Part shown: positions 1 to 11,261 of the stretch, piece after piece | Position numbering within the stretch: the first letter of the stretch is position 1 | Layout of the letters: each line of letters opens with the position of its first letter | The notes under the pieces: model-generated | Databases searched by the model: none | What the model was told of the DNA's origin: nothing | What the model saw: the letters and a program-made list of their open reading frames with translations, nothing else | Position numbers and translations under genes: made by a program | Source: Prunus persica | Lineage: Eukaryota > Streptophyta > Magnoliopsida > Rosales > Rosaceae | Length of the DNA: 64,000 bases | Assembly: GCF_000346465.2 (NCBI RefSeq) | Contig: NC_034015.1 | Span: 18,833,510 to 18,897,509, forward strand | Direction of reading: 5' to 3'

Positions 1-1
1 C

Positions 2-1258
2 CGTCGGTATAATAATGCTCGAGGAGATGGTAAGGTTTTCTCTTTCGATCTCCTTGACTCTGAAGGAGGGGAAATACGAGTGACCTGCTTCAATGCTGTT
101 CTTGACCGCTTCTACGATACTATTGAGGTTGGTAGAGTTTACTTGATTTCAAAGGGTAGCTTGAAACCTGCCCAGAAGAATTTCAACCATCTGAAAAACG
201 ACTGGGAGATAACGTTGGATGCAAGTTCAACTGTGGAGCTCTGCCCTGATGAAGATGGTTCTATACCAGAGCAGAAGTTTTCCTTCAGGCATATTAGTGA
301 AATTGAGAATGTTGATAGTAATTCTATCGTTGACATTATTGGTATTGTGATATCTGTCAACCCTTCTGTCCCTATTATGAGGAAGAATGGTATGGAAACT
401 CAGAGAAGAATTGTGAATCTAAGGGATTGGTCAGGCAAGAGCGTTGAGCTAACCCTTTGGGGAGATGTCTGCAACAGGGAAGGTCAAAGGCTTGAAGATA
501 TGTTGGCTTCTGGGTTATTTCCAGTTTTAGCTGTCAAAGCTGGGAAGATTAATGATTTTAGTGGGAAGTCCGTAGGAACAATTCATTCTACACAGCTGTT
601 CATAAACCCAGATATCCCTGACTCTCATAGCTTGAGAGAGTGGTTTGATCAAGGGGGCAAGGATACTGCGTCTGTGTCGATTTCAAAAGACATTGTTCCA
701 GGAGGAAGTAAGAATGAGATACGCAAAACTGTTTCTCAGATCAAGGATGAAGGTCTTGGAAGATCAGATAAGCCGGATTGGGTCACTGTGAAGGCCACGA
801 TATCTTTCATTAAAACAGATTCTTTCTGTTACACAGCTTGCCCATTGATGATTGGAGATAGGCAGTGTAACAAAAAAGTGTCAAGGTCAGGAAACAGAGG
901 ATGGCAGTGTGACAGGTGCGATCAAGAATTTGAGGAGTGTGATTATAGATATCTGCTTCAAGCCCAAATTCAAGACAATACTGGTTTGACCTGGGCAACA
1001 GCTTTCCAGGAATCTGGGGAAGAGATCTTGGGTTGCTCAGCAAAGGACTTGTACTTGTTGAAAGAGCAGGATGATGCAAGATTTGGAGACATAGTTCGGA
1101 GCAGTATATTTAACCAATTCCTTTTCAAGCTTAAAATCAAAGAGGAGACGTACGGTGACGAGCAGAAGGTGAAGATCACGGTCGTTAAGGCAGATAAGGT
1201 GAACTATTCTTCAGAGAGCAAGTACATGCTTGACATGATTTTGAAGTTTTCTAGGTAA
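2..1258 (+). CDS. RPA1: Replication protein A 70 kDa DNA-binding subunit, 5'-truncated by the window edge
   Basis: This is the C-terminal 418 residues of the large subunit of the RPA single-stranded-DNA-binding heterotrimer, which acts in nuclear replication, repair and recombination. The frame is open to the window edge: codons from position 2 read RRYNNARGDGKVFSFDLLDS, typical of DNA-binding domain A, so the first in-frame GTG at 80 is not the start. DBD-A remnant, DBD-B (about residues 90-200) and DBD-C follow in order. DBD-C carries the zinc-binding C-x8-C-x13-C-x2-C motif at about nt 839-928 (CPLMIGDRQC then CDRC), as in RPA1. No intron is visible in this part. The stop is TAA at 1256-1258. 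It converges with PSBX, 426 bp away. Plants have several RPA1 paralogues; I cannot assign A-E. Confidence 0.95.
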   Translation, partial: RRYNNARGDGKVFSFDLLDSEGGEIRVTCFNAVLDRFYDTIEVGRVYLISKGSLKPAQKNFNHLKNDWEITLDASSTVELCPDEDGSIPEQKFSFRHISEIENVDSNSIVDIIGIVISVNPSVPIMRKNGMETQRRIVNLRDWSGKSVELTLWGDVCNREGQRLEDMLASGLFPVLAVKAGKINDFSGKSVGTIHSTQLFINPDIPDSHSLREWFDQGGKDTASVSISKDIVPGGSKNEIRKTVSQIKDEGLGRSDKPDWVTVKATISFIKTDSFCYTACPLMIGDRQCNKKVSRSGNRGWQCDRCDQEFEECDYRYLLQAQIQDNTGLTWATAFQESGEEILGCSAKDLYLLKEQDDARFGDIVRSSIFNQFLFKLKIKEETYGDEQKVKITVVKADKVNYSSESKYMLDMILKFSR

Positions 1259-1684
1259 TGAACATGATCAAGTTCGATTTACCGGTTTTAGTTAGACGCA
1301 GCAGATTGCGCTGTGTGGAGATTATTTACACTTAGTATTGGACAAGCTCACACAGAAATTGTTGTTCTGTGAATTGATGCCAGCATATCGGCATTTAACT
1401 CCATTTATATAGGCCTTGTAAAACGTAGGCGTAGCCACGGGAAACTATATAAATTTCTGAATTGAGTTCATGGCGTTTTTATTTTCCTTTGCCCTCTATT
1501 ATTTTCTTCTATGAAAAATGGAAAATTGCAATGAAAAATGAAGCTTATAATTCACAGTTTTCGGCCAAAGTACGAGTTGAAGAAGACGAGTCATATATTA
1601 CACGGTTACAAAAGAAACATAAACCATTGCTTAATAGATACAATAAGATGAAAAATCATCAACAATAAGTCTGCATCAGAATTC
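1259..1684. other. Intergenic, convergent 3' ends of RPA1 and PSBX
   Basis: This short AT-rich stretch lies between two convergent stop codons and must hold both 3' UTRs. The open frame at 1462-1668 has low-complexity Lys-rich content and no recognisable family, so I do not call a gene. Confidence 0.6.
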
Positions 1685-2059
1685 TCAGCCTCTCTTGACA
1701 GGGTCGAAATTGGACACGCCAATTACGGCACCGACGAGCACGACAAGTACAACACCGCCGGCAGCAATGCTGAGCAAGAAGTTCTTGAGAGAAGGAGAGA
1801 CTCCGGAAGCGGCTTCGGCCACCTCCGGGATCACCATTGAGGCCGTGAGCGCGGCTGCGGTCAGGCCGGTAACCGCCTTCTCCTTGAGGGAAGCCCTGAC
1901 TTCAAGTCTCCCACTTGATCTTGATGCTGCTGCTGGTGTTAAAGCCCTTGAGGGCCTCAGTGGCAGTGGCTTGAAGAAGGTCTCTGGGGAGGATTGGATC
2001 CTCTTTCGGCTTGCATTGGGCAATGGCATAGCCATTGTAACTGCAGTGGTTGATGCCAT
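1685..2059 (-). CDS. PSBX: Photosystem II subunit PsbX (nuclear-encoded, chloroplast thylakoid)
   Basis: This is a single-exon gene for a 124-residue precursor. PsbX is a one-helix subunit at the edge of the photosystem II core near cytochrome b559. The N-terminal 50 or so residues are Ser/Arg/Pro-rich with few acids, as in a chloroplast transit peptide. They are followed by a thylakoid-transfer segment ([20 protein letters not shown]) ending in an A-x-A-type cleavage site. The mature part of about 40 residues starts near [10 protein letters not shown], has one membrane helix ([20 protein letters not shown]) and ends in SNFDPVKRG, a signature of plant PsbX. Length fits the family. The ATG at 2059 gives the complete transit peptide. 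The promoter to the right contains light-gene motifs. Confidence 0.95.
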   Translation of the reverse strand: MASTTAVTMAMPLPNASRKRIQSSPETFFKPLPLRPSRALTPAAASRSSGRLEVRASLKEKAVTGLTAAALTASMVIPEVAEAASGVSPSLKNFLLSIAAGGVVLVVLVGAVIGVSNFDPVKRG

Positions 2060-2240
2060 TTTGCTCTTCCAAAACCTACTGATTTTCTCTGTGAATTTTT
2101 TTTTGTCAGATTGAGGTCTTGTTGCTGTTGTTGGTGGTGTGGGAGATTTTGAGAGAGAGGGCTAGATAGATAGTCATGGAGGTGGTGGAAAGAGCAACCT
2201 TAACGAGAGGTGTGGAAACCCTGTCATTTATCTTTGTCCT

Positions 2241-2295
2241 ACGTGGCAGCCTCTCAATTGTGATTGGTGGATAAGGTTATCTTATTGGCCCAATC
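2241..2295 (-). promoter_or_regulatory. Light-responsive-type promoter motifs upstream of PSBX
   Basis: About 180-235 bp upstream of the PSBX ATG there is an ACGTGGC core (2241-2247; GCCACGT on the gene strand, G-box-like). A GATAAG I-box (2270-2275) lies next to GTTATC (2276-2281), and CCAAT-type motifs occur on both strands (ATTGG 2284-2288, CCAAT 2289-2293). G-box and I-box pairs are common in photosynthesis gene promoters; function here is inferred from motifs only. Confidence 0.45.
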
Positions 2296-3436
2296 ACCAT
2301 CCAGACTGAAATTTGTAGACATCCTTCACATGCGAATTGTCTAATAAGCGCATCAAAGCCTACAAAAGGTGGAGTTTAAAAAAATATATTTATAGATTAT
2401 TATTTAAATTATTAATTTTTCCACATTGGAAAATTATGTTTGTGTGTCTAATTGGGCCATCGCAAAGTTTTGCCCATTATATTCTAAGTTAGACAATTTA
2501 ATTAATTGATCCATTTCTAACGGGCTTTTTAGTTCAGACTCATCTAACTATAGGGTCGATACGTCACCGTTTCTGGCATTCAATGCAATTGAAACTCTAT
2601 TTTGAGGCAAGTGCTGAATGTACATGTTAGACATTGGAGGAAGAAATAAATTATAAGAGTATATGTATTTAAACAACCAATTTTGCAATGAACATGAATT
2701 CACTCAAAATTTGTATAAACAGTTTAAAAAAAGACAACCTCGTGTTTCCAGCTCTGTCACAAATCTCAATATCAGAGTGTTGAGGCTTTTCCTCCTTCCA
2801 CTGGGCATTCTTCATGCAACGAATTTGTCAGAAGTGTATTTCAAAAAACTTTATCGAGATGAATTGTAACACTTCCAAACATTTTCCTTTTGGTTCCAAT
2901 CAGATTTGTAGAGTCTTCTTCGTTAGCGCTGAGCCCTAGCAAATGTGACGAAAATTTCAAGTTGATGACATGATACTTCATCTTGTTATAAGAATTATGC
3001 AAAGAAAGTAGAGGCCGGATAATCAATGCGATCATGTAGACAAGACAAAGAACTACAAAAGCATAGAAAGGTATGCTTCTCATTGCCTTTGCTAATCAAA
3101 CATACAGAGTTATATTAGCTCAACAGACATTGCTGGATTTTTTTGTGTGTGTTTCTGATTGGTGTTTATTATTTGAGCTAAGGTTAAAAGGCTTCAAGGC
3201 CATCAGCTAGTGTTGGTGCCTTTTGAGTCCTAGCTTTTTGCACATTCACATGAAATTGATGTTAAGCAGTTTGCATTTATGAAAGCTTTCTTATTTTTGG
3301 TGTTTGATCATCAATTGAATAATCTTTGTCCTCAGTCATGAAAATGAAGATAGAACTGGAAGCATGGATGAGTCATTAGCGTAAAAGAAGAAAGGAACGT
3401 ACTTGCAGCAGAGAAAATTCTTGCACAAAGAAAAGA
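2296..3436. other. Intergenic between PSBX promoter and MSL10-like 3' end
   Basis: This is AT-rich sequence with short open frames of no recognisable family (2663-2869 and 2841-3083). The right end, next to 3437, must include the 3' UTR of the mechanosensitive channel gene. I see no repeat or RNA gene. Confidence 0.5.
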
Positions 3437-6400
3437 TCATCGCCATGTCGGTGGAAGTTCTGAAGTAGCTGGCCCAACGTAGCGGACGTGAACTTCTTGA
3501 GGCAGGAGGTGATATTTTATACCAAGATCTTCAAATATTTTCTTCAGCTCTAAGACTAATTCTGATCTCCTGCTGCTCTTGTCTCCATAGTTCTGAAAGT
3601 TTATGGTATGCGTAACGTAAAGTGCCATTTTCATCTTGTTCACATCCTCAATATCCTTAACCACCACGCTATGGGTGGGACGCCAGTGCTGAGTCTTGCC
3701 ATCCAAGTACCTGAAATTTTCAATCTCTTTTTCAGCAACTCATGTGTACAAATTAGTTGCACGTGCCAGTGGATGTTTTGTATAAAGAGAACGTAAGATA
3801 GGAAACTGAAGTATTAACAGCAATGCATGATCACATCACAAGTAAATCATTTCCCATACCAAAGGAGAAGAGAGAGAAAAAAAAGTAAAAAAGAAAAGAA
3901 AGAGGAGCTAGCTACCAAAAGATACAAAATAGATTGATAAAACTGCACATCTGTGCTTGTTTTGATAAACTCTTGTTAGGAATATGTCAGTCAAAGAAAC
4001 AACTCTTCTTTAGTAGGATAGCAGAATCACCCAAACATAACCTCTTTTATTGGTGATTCCGTGCGAAAAACGTAGTTTGTAGCTTTTAAGTTCATTGCAA
4101 GAACCTGTCTGTTTCCAAGGATTCTAAACTCTAATCTTGTATGTCATGAAAATGTGAGCAATAGCACCACCAGTTTCAAATAAATTCCGACAGCTGCTAT
4201 AAGTATAAATCTATCTATAATTCTATAAAATGATGCTACATGCTTAATAATAAGTTGGTTTTACTGAGCTGAGAGAGCCTTTAGACTGAAATTCAATTCC
4301 AATAAATAGCTGAGAAGCAGAGTAATTTGGAGTCAACATACGATTTTATTCTGCCTTTTAGAGAATTGATAGTGTCAACCGTCGTAGAAGCATCAACAGC
4401 AAATTCAACAGAATCACCCATCTCCGGGCTCCTATAAAAGTTGCTGATGGGTTTAGAAGCCAGTACTGAATTCGGATAGTATATTTTCTCATTGTCATAT
4501 CTCAAGAAGATCGTTGTCAATATGTTCATCTCTTCAACAATCATCTGTCAGGTTTCAATGCGTCAAGTGAAGTTGTTTTAGTAGCAGTAAAGTTATTTGA
4601 AAAATGAGGATTGCGGAGTTACCTGTACTCCATCAACAACACAACGGTCGCCTACATCAAATGGGTGCATCACAAAGACGAAAATGATGGCTTCAAACAC
4701 AGTTTTCGCAGTATTACCAAACACAAACACCACCAGTAAAAGCTGTGATGATATAAAGACCAGTATGTTGGTTGTCAAAAATCCCATCAGAAGTAACCAC
4801 ACAATAAGGATCACAAGAAGCAAAAGTCCTGAGGCAAGCCTATTCAGCTCCTCTATTGCTGTTTTAGTGTCATTTAAAGAATGTGCCAGTGATTTGCGTT
4901 CAAGGTAGACATTCACCTGAAAACAAGAAGAATGTTAAGAGTCATGAATTAAAATTCTATATTGTTGACCAACAGAAGAATAGAAACTCACTGTCCACAA
5001 CATATAATATTAAGATCCTATGGAAGGGTAGCTTTAAATACTTATAATTTTGTGTGCCAACTGGATATCACAAGAAGTACATAAAATGTTAGTTCTGGCA
5101 GTATAATAAAGAAGTTTCAGACCAAAAAAGAAAATTAAAAAACCAAATAAAGAAGTTACCAGCCAGTTCTTCAAAGCTTTTCTCTTGATCTTTCCACTTT
5201 CCGCTGCTCCTTCAAACAGAGGAAGTACAAGGTCGACCTCCTCCTTTTTCATGAAGCGCAGGAGATCATCTTCCTCAATGTGCCTAGTCCATTTAATAGA
5301 AAGAAATAGTGAGAAAATAAAGTTCAAACTGCACGTTGTCAAAATGTTGGAGGAATTTTTTGGAAAAAGAAAGAAATTCTCACTTGCTGCCACGCTTGGC
5401 TACATTAAGGAAAATATCATAAGCCACGGCCTTTGCTTCCCACTCACTAGTAATCTCTTTATTTGTCTGCTCGCCCTCCTCCTCATCAACGCTCTCAAGT
5501 GTGTTGGAGATGGTAGATAACCCAGAACTCCTTACAACATTAATCAACCCTTTCATGGTCCAAGCAGAAACTTTGTCTTGCTTCATCTTCTTGAGCTTTT
5601 CTACATCAATCACCTCTTGTTTGGCCCCTTCCTTCCCCTTATTCGCCGCGTCCTTCATATTTTTGAAACTCAACTGGCCAGTACTTGGTGTCCTTCCTAC
5701 TTTTTCTGCCATCTCCATCAATGGAGGCCCTGAAAGGGTGCGGAGAACATACTGATGAAAGATTGATTCTTGAATCCGATCAAAGAATCTCGAGCATTGG
5801 AAAGAAGAAGCTACTAATTTCACAAACAAATTCTTCGCCAGCCATATGGCTGATCCAATTAGACAAGAAGCCAGGCCCCTTGTAACATAACCTAGAATCC
5901 TAGAGGTTTTCCTTGACCTCTTCACCCCGTGGCCGTCGAACAATAAAGCCCATGCCAGAAGAATCAAACCCAACCAAATAAAAATCTGCACACTTCTCTT
6001 CAATCCATAAACAAAGTACAGAACTTTCTTCTTAAGCAGGAAGTTCATTTCAATCAAGAAAACTAGAACATTAATCAACCATTCTGTGACCAATCTGCCA
6101 CACAAGACAACCACCACCAAAACACACCATTTCCATAGTTCCAAACTCCAAATCTTCTTGTGCTCCAACTTAGTAACAGTCAAGCAAGCAATTAAAAACC
6201 CAACAACGCACACAAATACAATCAACTCAATCAAGACCAACTTTTTCAACTTCTTCTTACCGGACTTCTCACGCACCTTAAGATTGGCAGTCTTATACAC
6301 CTCATCATCATCGTCTTCCTCGCCACCCGGTTCGATCAACGGTGTTCGTGGGGTTACGGGGGCTGATCTTAGAGTGTCTCTTGGAGTTGTGGCTGTGGCT

Positions 6401-6786
6401 TTTGAGCTTGGTGATGCCACATTAGGCGAATTAGCATTTGACTTCAACTGGGTATTTTCATCAGTCACCTTCATTTCACCAGGAGGAACTGGCTCAACAA
6501 ATCTCGACTTGGGTTTTGAGAACGCAGACCTCGAAAACGAAGCTCGTCGAGAAGCGGGTTCGGTTGGGACTTTCGGAGGCTTACCGGGTGTGAGACCTTG
6601 CCCTGAAATATCTGGAGAAGGAGAAGCAGAACCTGACACTCTGAGGCTCTGAAGCTCCGTTAGCTCAAGATTCGAGTCACGGGTTTCATTATTCAAACCA
6701 GTCTGTCCTTCGGTGACCGAAATCTGCAAAACGACTTCGTTTCTTCCTTTCTTCTCCTCCATGCCTTTTCCACCGTCCATGGCCAC
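3437..6786 (-). CDS. MSL10: Mechanosensitive ion channel of the MscS-like family, MSL10 type
   Basis: Plasma-membrane tension-gated channel of the MscS-like family. Five coding exons: 6786-5384, 5283-5160, 4916-4623, 4544-4342, 3710-3437. All introns are GT..AG and phases close, giving 765 residues (Arabidopsis MSL10 is of similar size). Residues 1-180 form a Ser/Pro-rich cytosolic tail ending in an acidic run (GGEEDDDDEVY). Predicted membrane segments lie at about 182-204, 218-246, 268-284, 300-327, 536-556 and 560-590. The last leads into the MscS pore-lining and beta region with FVFVMHPFDVGDRC and MIVEEMNILTTIFLRYDN, hallmarks of plant class II MSLs. The ATG at 6786 is the first in a long uninterrupted frame; a second ATG two codons later is also possible. 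In Arabidopsis the N-terminal tail controls MSL10-triggered cell-death signalling. MSL9 is the closest alternative name. Confidence 0.93.
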
Positions 6787-7876
6787 TTTCCACTGCTACT
6801 GTAGCGGGAGATTAGCGCTTCAGATACCCATTTAAATAGAGAATAAGATACCCTTTGAGTTTGAACCTTTTTTTTCTTCTTCTTTTCCGGAAAAGTAATG
6901 AACTTTCTGGAGAATCTTTGTTCTGTTGTCCGGAGAGAGACAGAGCATGAAGCAATTTTCTAGCCAACTGCTGTATAATGTGAATTTTGTGAGAGAGCAA
7001 AGTCTGAGAAAACCAGGAAGCTAAATTCAGAACACAAATTTTAATGTATTTAGTTAATATATAAACTTCTTTTGGAGCTGGAAATGTTTGACTGACTGAT
7101 AGAGCCGCGAAATTTAAGAACAAGTTGTACTTTGAAAATAAATCCAACAGCAACCCAACAAGACAAAAGAAACTATATTTGAAAAGGCAAAACAAAAAGA
7201 AAAAAATGATTAACATTTCTGTCCTGTTAAATATATTAACATTTCTTTTGTTATTGTTAGTGCTCTGCAACTTGTTGCGACCAAATTAAATCTGGAACTT
7301 TTAAATTATGAGTAAATTATGGCACTTTTGTGGCAGAGTTTTCTAAATGGAGGGTAGTGGTGCAAGTACATATCCTGTACAAAGCCCATGCATGTATGTT
7401 TTGTTGTCCTTCACTTCAACTTTACTATGAAGTTTGGAACTCATCATCGTTTATGGATTTTGAGTCTCTATATTTTGTATCAATATATTATACGTATTTT
7501 GAAAAATGCTAAACTATTAAATTGATCTAATAAATTTTCATGGTCCACATAGCCTCCACCTTTTCTCTCTCTACGCATTCATAGCCCTATCGTGATCTTT
7601 GACATGGAACGATTGTCTCAACAATTTAAAATTAAACATGCAAATACATAAATGAAAGTTAATTTGCCACAACCTCAAGTATTGCAATTGAAAATATTAA
7701 ATGTGCCTTCCAACTAGTGAGAAATTTTATGAGAAATTTATGGTGTTTTTTTTCTTGATTCGATGTCATGTCAGTTGAATTCAAGGCATGTTGAACTTTA
7801 ATTATATTTATTTTGTCTTATCTTTCGATTCTTTAATCAACGTTAAATTTTAGTGCGCCATCTTAACTTATTATGT
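6787..7876. other. Upstream region of MSL10-like gene
   Basis: This holds the promoter and 5' leader of the leftward MSL10-like gene, then AT-rich DNA. The open frames at 6812-7270 and 7330-7512 are AT-rich, hydrophobic by composition and match nothing I recognise. No clear TATA box could be fixed. Confidence 0.4.
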
Positions 7877-8430
7877 AACCTTCTCTCCAACCTTTTTCTT
7901 TGGACCTTCTTCCTTTTTTCCTTGATATGTGTCATTCTCCTTATACTTAAAACAATGTCATTAGTATATTATACAAGTTAACTTTTGCTTTCCAAGTTTA
8001 CCCTTATTAAATGTATTCAATTTATCCAAAAACAATTCACAACTTTCTTACCATCTTATTAATTTTTTTCTAACGTTAATTTTTTTTTATAAAGAAAATA
8101 TTTGCTTTTAAGAGAAAATATTTGGGTTTTTTTTTAATTTTAACACAAGGAAAAAAAAGTCCTTTGTGTTTATTTTTTTAAAAAAAATTTCCTCTTTTTT
8201 GAAAAAAAATTGACATTTTCTTTAAAAAAAATAATTGACGTTTAAAAAAAAATGGTAAGAAAGTTGTGAAATTGTTTTGGATAAATTGAATACATTTAAT
8301 AAGGGTAAACTTGGAAAGCAAAAGTTAACTTGTATAATATAATTAATGACATTGTTTTAAGTGTAAGAAGAATGACACATGTCAAGCAAAAAAGGAAGAA
8401 TGTCCAAAGGAGAATGTTAGAGAGAAGGTT
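7877..8430. mobile_element. Fold-back MITE-like element with ~178-bp inverted arms
   Basis: The left arm 7877-8054 (starting AACCTTCTCTCCAACC, ending TTTCTTACCAT) is repeated as an inverted copy at 8252-8430 (starting ATGGTAAGAAAGTTGTG, ending AGAGAGAAGGTT). Similarity is high over the full arm. The loop 8055-8251 is almost pure A/T with long A and T runs. No coding capacity is present. I could not fix a target-site duplication, so the superfamily is open. Confidence 0.75.
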
Positions 8431-9081
8431 GATAGCATTTCTCATTGTGTAATCCTATACTAATTTGTGTAGGGACGGACTCTTAGTCTATTATTAGCAA
8501 AATCAATATTGTTTTAAACTTAATCACATATTTAGTATGTGTGGGATTTTATACAAAAGATCTCGATGATATTAGTAGTTGAATTATTCATTACATATTT
8601 TATTTTATTTAGTCAAATTTCTGATGTGTGACTTATATTCTTCAAAAAATATAAACCCAACATGTTTGAGATGTGAGATATCTATAGAATTTTGCATAGG
8701 TTGGTGGGGGATGGCGCAGCCTGTTTCCTATGCAGTTAAGGTCTTCGATCTAATTACGATACATTAAATATGTTTTTAGTGCAAACCAATTACCTCACGT
8801 GTGTAAAACTTGAGCCTCCAGTTAATATAATTAATTTGTTGAATCAATGAATTGAACAGAAGTTGACAATGGCTCCCTCCTACGTCAAACCTCCAGTCAA
8901 TGTAGGCTGTAGGGTTCGCAAGTTGGCTATATCATTGAGGGCAATTCTTTATACAACACAGCCACTTGATTTGAAGGAGTAAATCAAAACAGAAGAAATT
9001 AATTAAGTAGCCAAAATCAAACCCTTTAAATTCTAATAAATCATGCATTTCTTTTCATTTTTACGAGAGTGTACAATTTAA
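8431..9081. other. Intergenic, 3' side of F-box gene 1
   Basis: AT-rich DNA. The 62-codon frame at 8579-8767 has no recognisable family. The part next to 9082 should include the F-box gene 3' UTR. Confidence 0.4.
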
Positions 9082-10269
9082 TTATAAACCGAAAACAAAG
9101 CGCACAAAATAACAAAACAAACTAAATACAAACAGAAAGAAGATGAAACTAAAATCTCGCCATCTCCATGGACCCCTCAGATTAACTATCTCAAAATCAG
9201 ACTGCAGCTTGAAAATTTCATCGGGTTTATGCTCTAGCTTGACTACTTTGTTACTTGAACTTCCTTGGAATTTGTAAAAAATTATTTTGGGCCACGCTTC
9301 CATTAGTGCAATATCACTGTTGTAATATGCTCCAGGGGAAGGATAATGCCCCACCAGTTGTTTAAGCCCATCAAGACTAATCAGTTTGTGTCTCTTCCAT
9401 ACTTTTTTCTCGTGATCTTCCATGACCCATAGCTCCATCAACTCTCCTTCAGAGTAAATCAAGGCAAGACGACCTTGGTACTCTACGAGTTTGGTGTACA
9501 TGGCACAGTACTCACTATCACTCATCGGCTCTGGTGAATCAAAAATTTCCCAACTCTCTTTATCGTCTTCGTAATAAAAAGCAAGCACTTGGTTGCTCGT
9601 CAGATGCCAATAACACGCACCACCTGATGTTACACAAGGCCGCCGGGGGAGTCTCAAGCACACAGAATAGGGCAAACTAACATGTTTCAACTGCTTCCAT
9701 GCCCAAGTGTTTGAATCAAACACTTCGCACCTTATAAGGTTTTGGTGTAGTTGATACTTGACTGGAGATTTGGGTTCCGAAAGCCGGATAATCTTGTACC
9801 TTAAAGGTTTCGAACTCAACACAACTATGGCGTTACTTTGGGTGTAGTACCTAGTCTTTGGATTGGGTAAAGTTTCCCATTGTAGAGTGGTAGGCTTGCA
9901 CACAAAATATTCGGGTACTCTACGATGGTTTTGGTTCACACAAAATACTAGGCCACCTTGGCTACTCACAGCTTCAACTTTGACAGGGGCAGGCAAGAAG
10001 TTTAGTATTGAGAGATTCAAAGTCTTGTTGGCCTTGTTATCGACAGACACAAACGTTGATGAGTGTTTGTAATCGTAGAAATTCTGAATTAAAAACCCAG
10101 ACACTGCGTCACTTCTCTTGCAAAACAATTGCCAGAACCTTGACTCGTATGTGATGTGATTCCAGTCCTTTGAAACCACCCTACACAACCCTAGGCTGTC
10201 GAGCGATTTAACTCTCGTTAGAATATGATCAAACCATATTTCCGAAGGAAGAGATGGTGGAGAGGCCAT
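9082..10269 (-). CDS. F-box protein (SCF E3 ligase substrate receptor) with hydrophobic C-terminal tail
   Basis: Intronless gene for 395 residues. Residues about 5-48 form an F-box (LPSEIWFDHILTRVKSLDSL, then CRVVSKDWNHIT), the Skp1-binding module of SCF ubiquitin ligases. The rest looks like an F-box-associated beta-propeller-type region with repeated motifs (VFCVNQN, FVCKPTTLQWETLPNP, KPLRYKIIRL, CEVFDSNTWAWK, ESWEIFD). The last 20 or so residues (FSFIFFLFVFSLFCYFVRFV) are strongly hydrophobic, like a tail anchor, which is unusual for the family. The ATG at 10269 begins right at the F-box. A close tandem copy lies about 3.7 kb to the right at 14025-15228. Substrate unknown. Confidence 0.85.
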   Translation of the reverse strand: MASPPSLPSEIWFDHILTRVKSLDSLGLCRVVSKDWNHITYESRFWQLFCKRSDAVSGFLIQNFYDYKHSSTFVSVDNKANKTLNLSILNFLPAPVKVEAVSSQGGLVFCVNQNHRRVPEYFVCKPTTLQWETLPNPKTRYYTQSNAIVVLSSKPLRYKIIRLSEPKSPVKYQLHQNLIRCEVFDSNTWAWKQLKHVSLPYSVCLRLPRRPCVTSGGACYWHLTSNQVLAFYYEDDKESWEIFDSPEPMSDSEYCAMYTKLVEYQGRLALIYSEGELMELWVMEDHEKKVWKRHKLISLDGLKQLVGHYPSPGAYYNSDIALMEAWPKIIFYKFQGSSSNKVVKLEHKPDEIFKLQSDFEIVNLRGPWRWRDFSFIFFLFVFSLFCYFVRFVFGL

Positions 10270-10804
10270 TGGAGCAAGTAAAGAAAGACGACGTCGACCG
10301 AAATTATAGGATTCGGATCCTCTGCTAATCTATGTATTTTGTAGGTGTTTTTGTTTTCACATATGATGTCCAAAGTTTGAACTAGCACGCGATGGAATAG
10401 ATATAAGCTTGGAGAGAAAAAGGCTGGACTGACGAACTCTATATATAGAGCACATCAATCATCAATCGTTTTGGGAGTTCTTTTCCTACAAGCTTTTGGA
10501 TTCCTTTTTCCTATACAACTTCTATTTGATGTGGGAAACTTGGGACCAAAGAAACTAGTTGAACAAGTCCCTAGGTTAGGTATATAGGAAATTAGTTAAG
10601 AGTGAGAATTTGTTTCCAAGTTGGGTTAGGAGAACCAAGAAAAATTAAACTAAAAACGAGAACCTACAAAAATTACATTCCTGTTCAGAAATAATCCTCA
10701 TCCAAGTGCAACGAGTGTATGCTCACAGCTGTCTTTCAATTTTTTTTGTTTTTCCAAAGTCACAGCTGTTTTGTTCAGTTTGTGGAATCAATATAATTCG
10801 AACA
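10270..10804. other. Upstream region of F-box gene 1
   Basis: This is the promoter side of the leftward F-box gene. A TATA-like TATATATAGAG lies at about 10440-10450, roughly 175 bp upstream of the ATG. Nothing else is recognisable. Confidence 0.35.
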
Positions 10805-10955
10805 CAAGTGCTATACTATATAAATAGAATATTTTACAGGTATCGCCGCACGGCCATATTATATAAATAGAATATTTTAAAGCTATAGATAGCTGCGCTA
10901 TAAGTAGAATATTTTTAAAGTATAGCCGCGCTGCTGTACCTTTTAAATAGCATAA
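10805..10955. repeat. Short array of the ~42-bp palindromic 'TATAGCCG' unit (copy block 1)
   Basis: Three degenerate copies of the unit seen fully at 12137-12560: TATAAATAGAATATTTTA followed by (T)AT(A/C)GCCGC(A/G)CGGC-like cores. They are more diverged than the main array. Confidence 0.65.
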
Positions 10956-11261
10956 TCTAGATATCTCTTTTTTAATTACTTTAATTTAGTTCTTATGTTT
11001 TAAATATTATTTACTTAGTAAATAATTATTATTTAAATATTTTTTTAAAGAAAAAATTTAAAAATAATAATTACTATTTATCAAGTAATATAATTTATGA
11101 AGTTAATTAAAATATTTAATACTATTTATTCATTAAAGAAATAATAATTAAAACATAATTACTAATAAAAGTAAATAAATAAGGCAAAGATATTATTTAA
11201 TTACTAAAATAAAAATTTATTGACCTAAAGATACTAAGTTTGTATTCATTTTTTAAAAAAA

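Noticed and set aside
1695..2114. 139-codon open frame on the + strand opposite PSBX
   Set aside because: It is the antisense shadow of the PSBX coding exon; the minus-strand product is a clear PsbX precursor.
2841..3083. 80-codon hydrophobic open frame on the minus strand
   Set aside because: Hydrophobicity follows from AT-rich codons; no family motif, and it lies beyond the MSL10-like stop.
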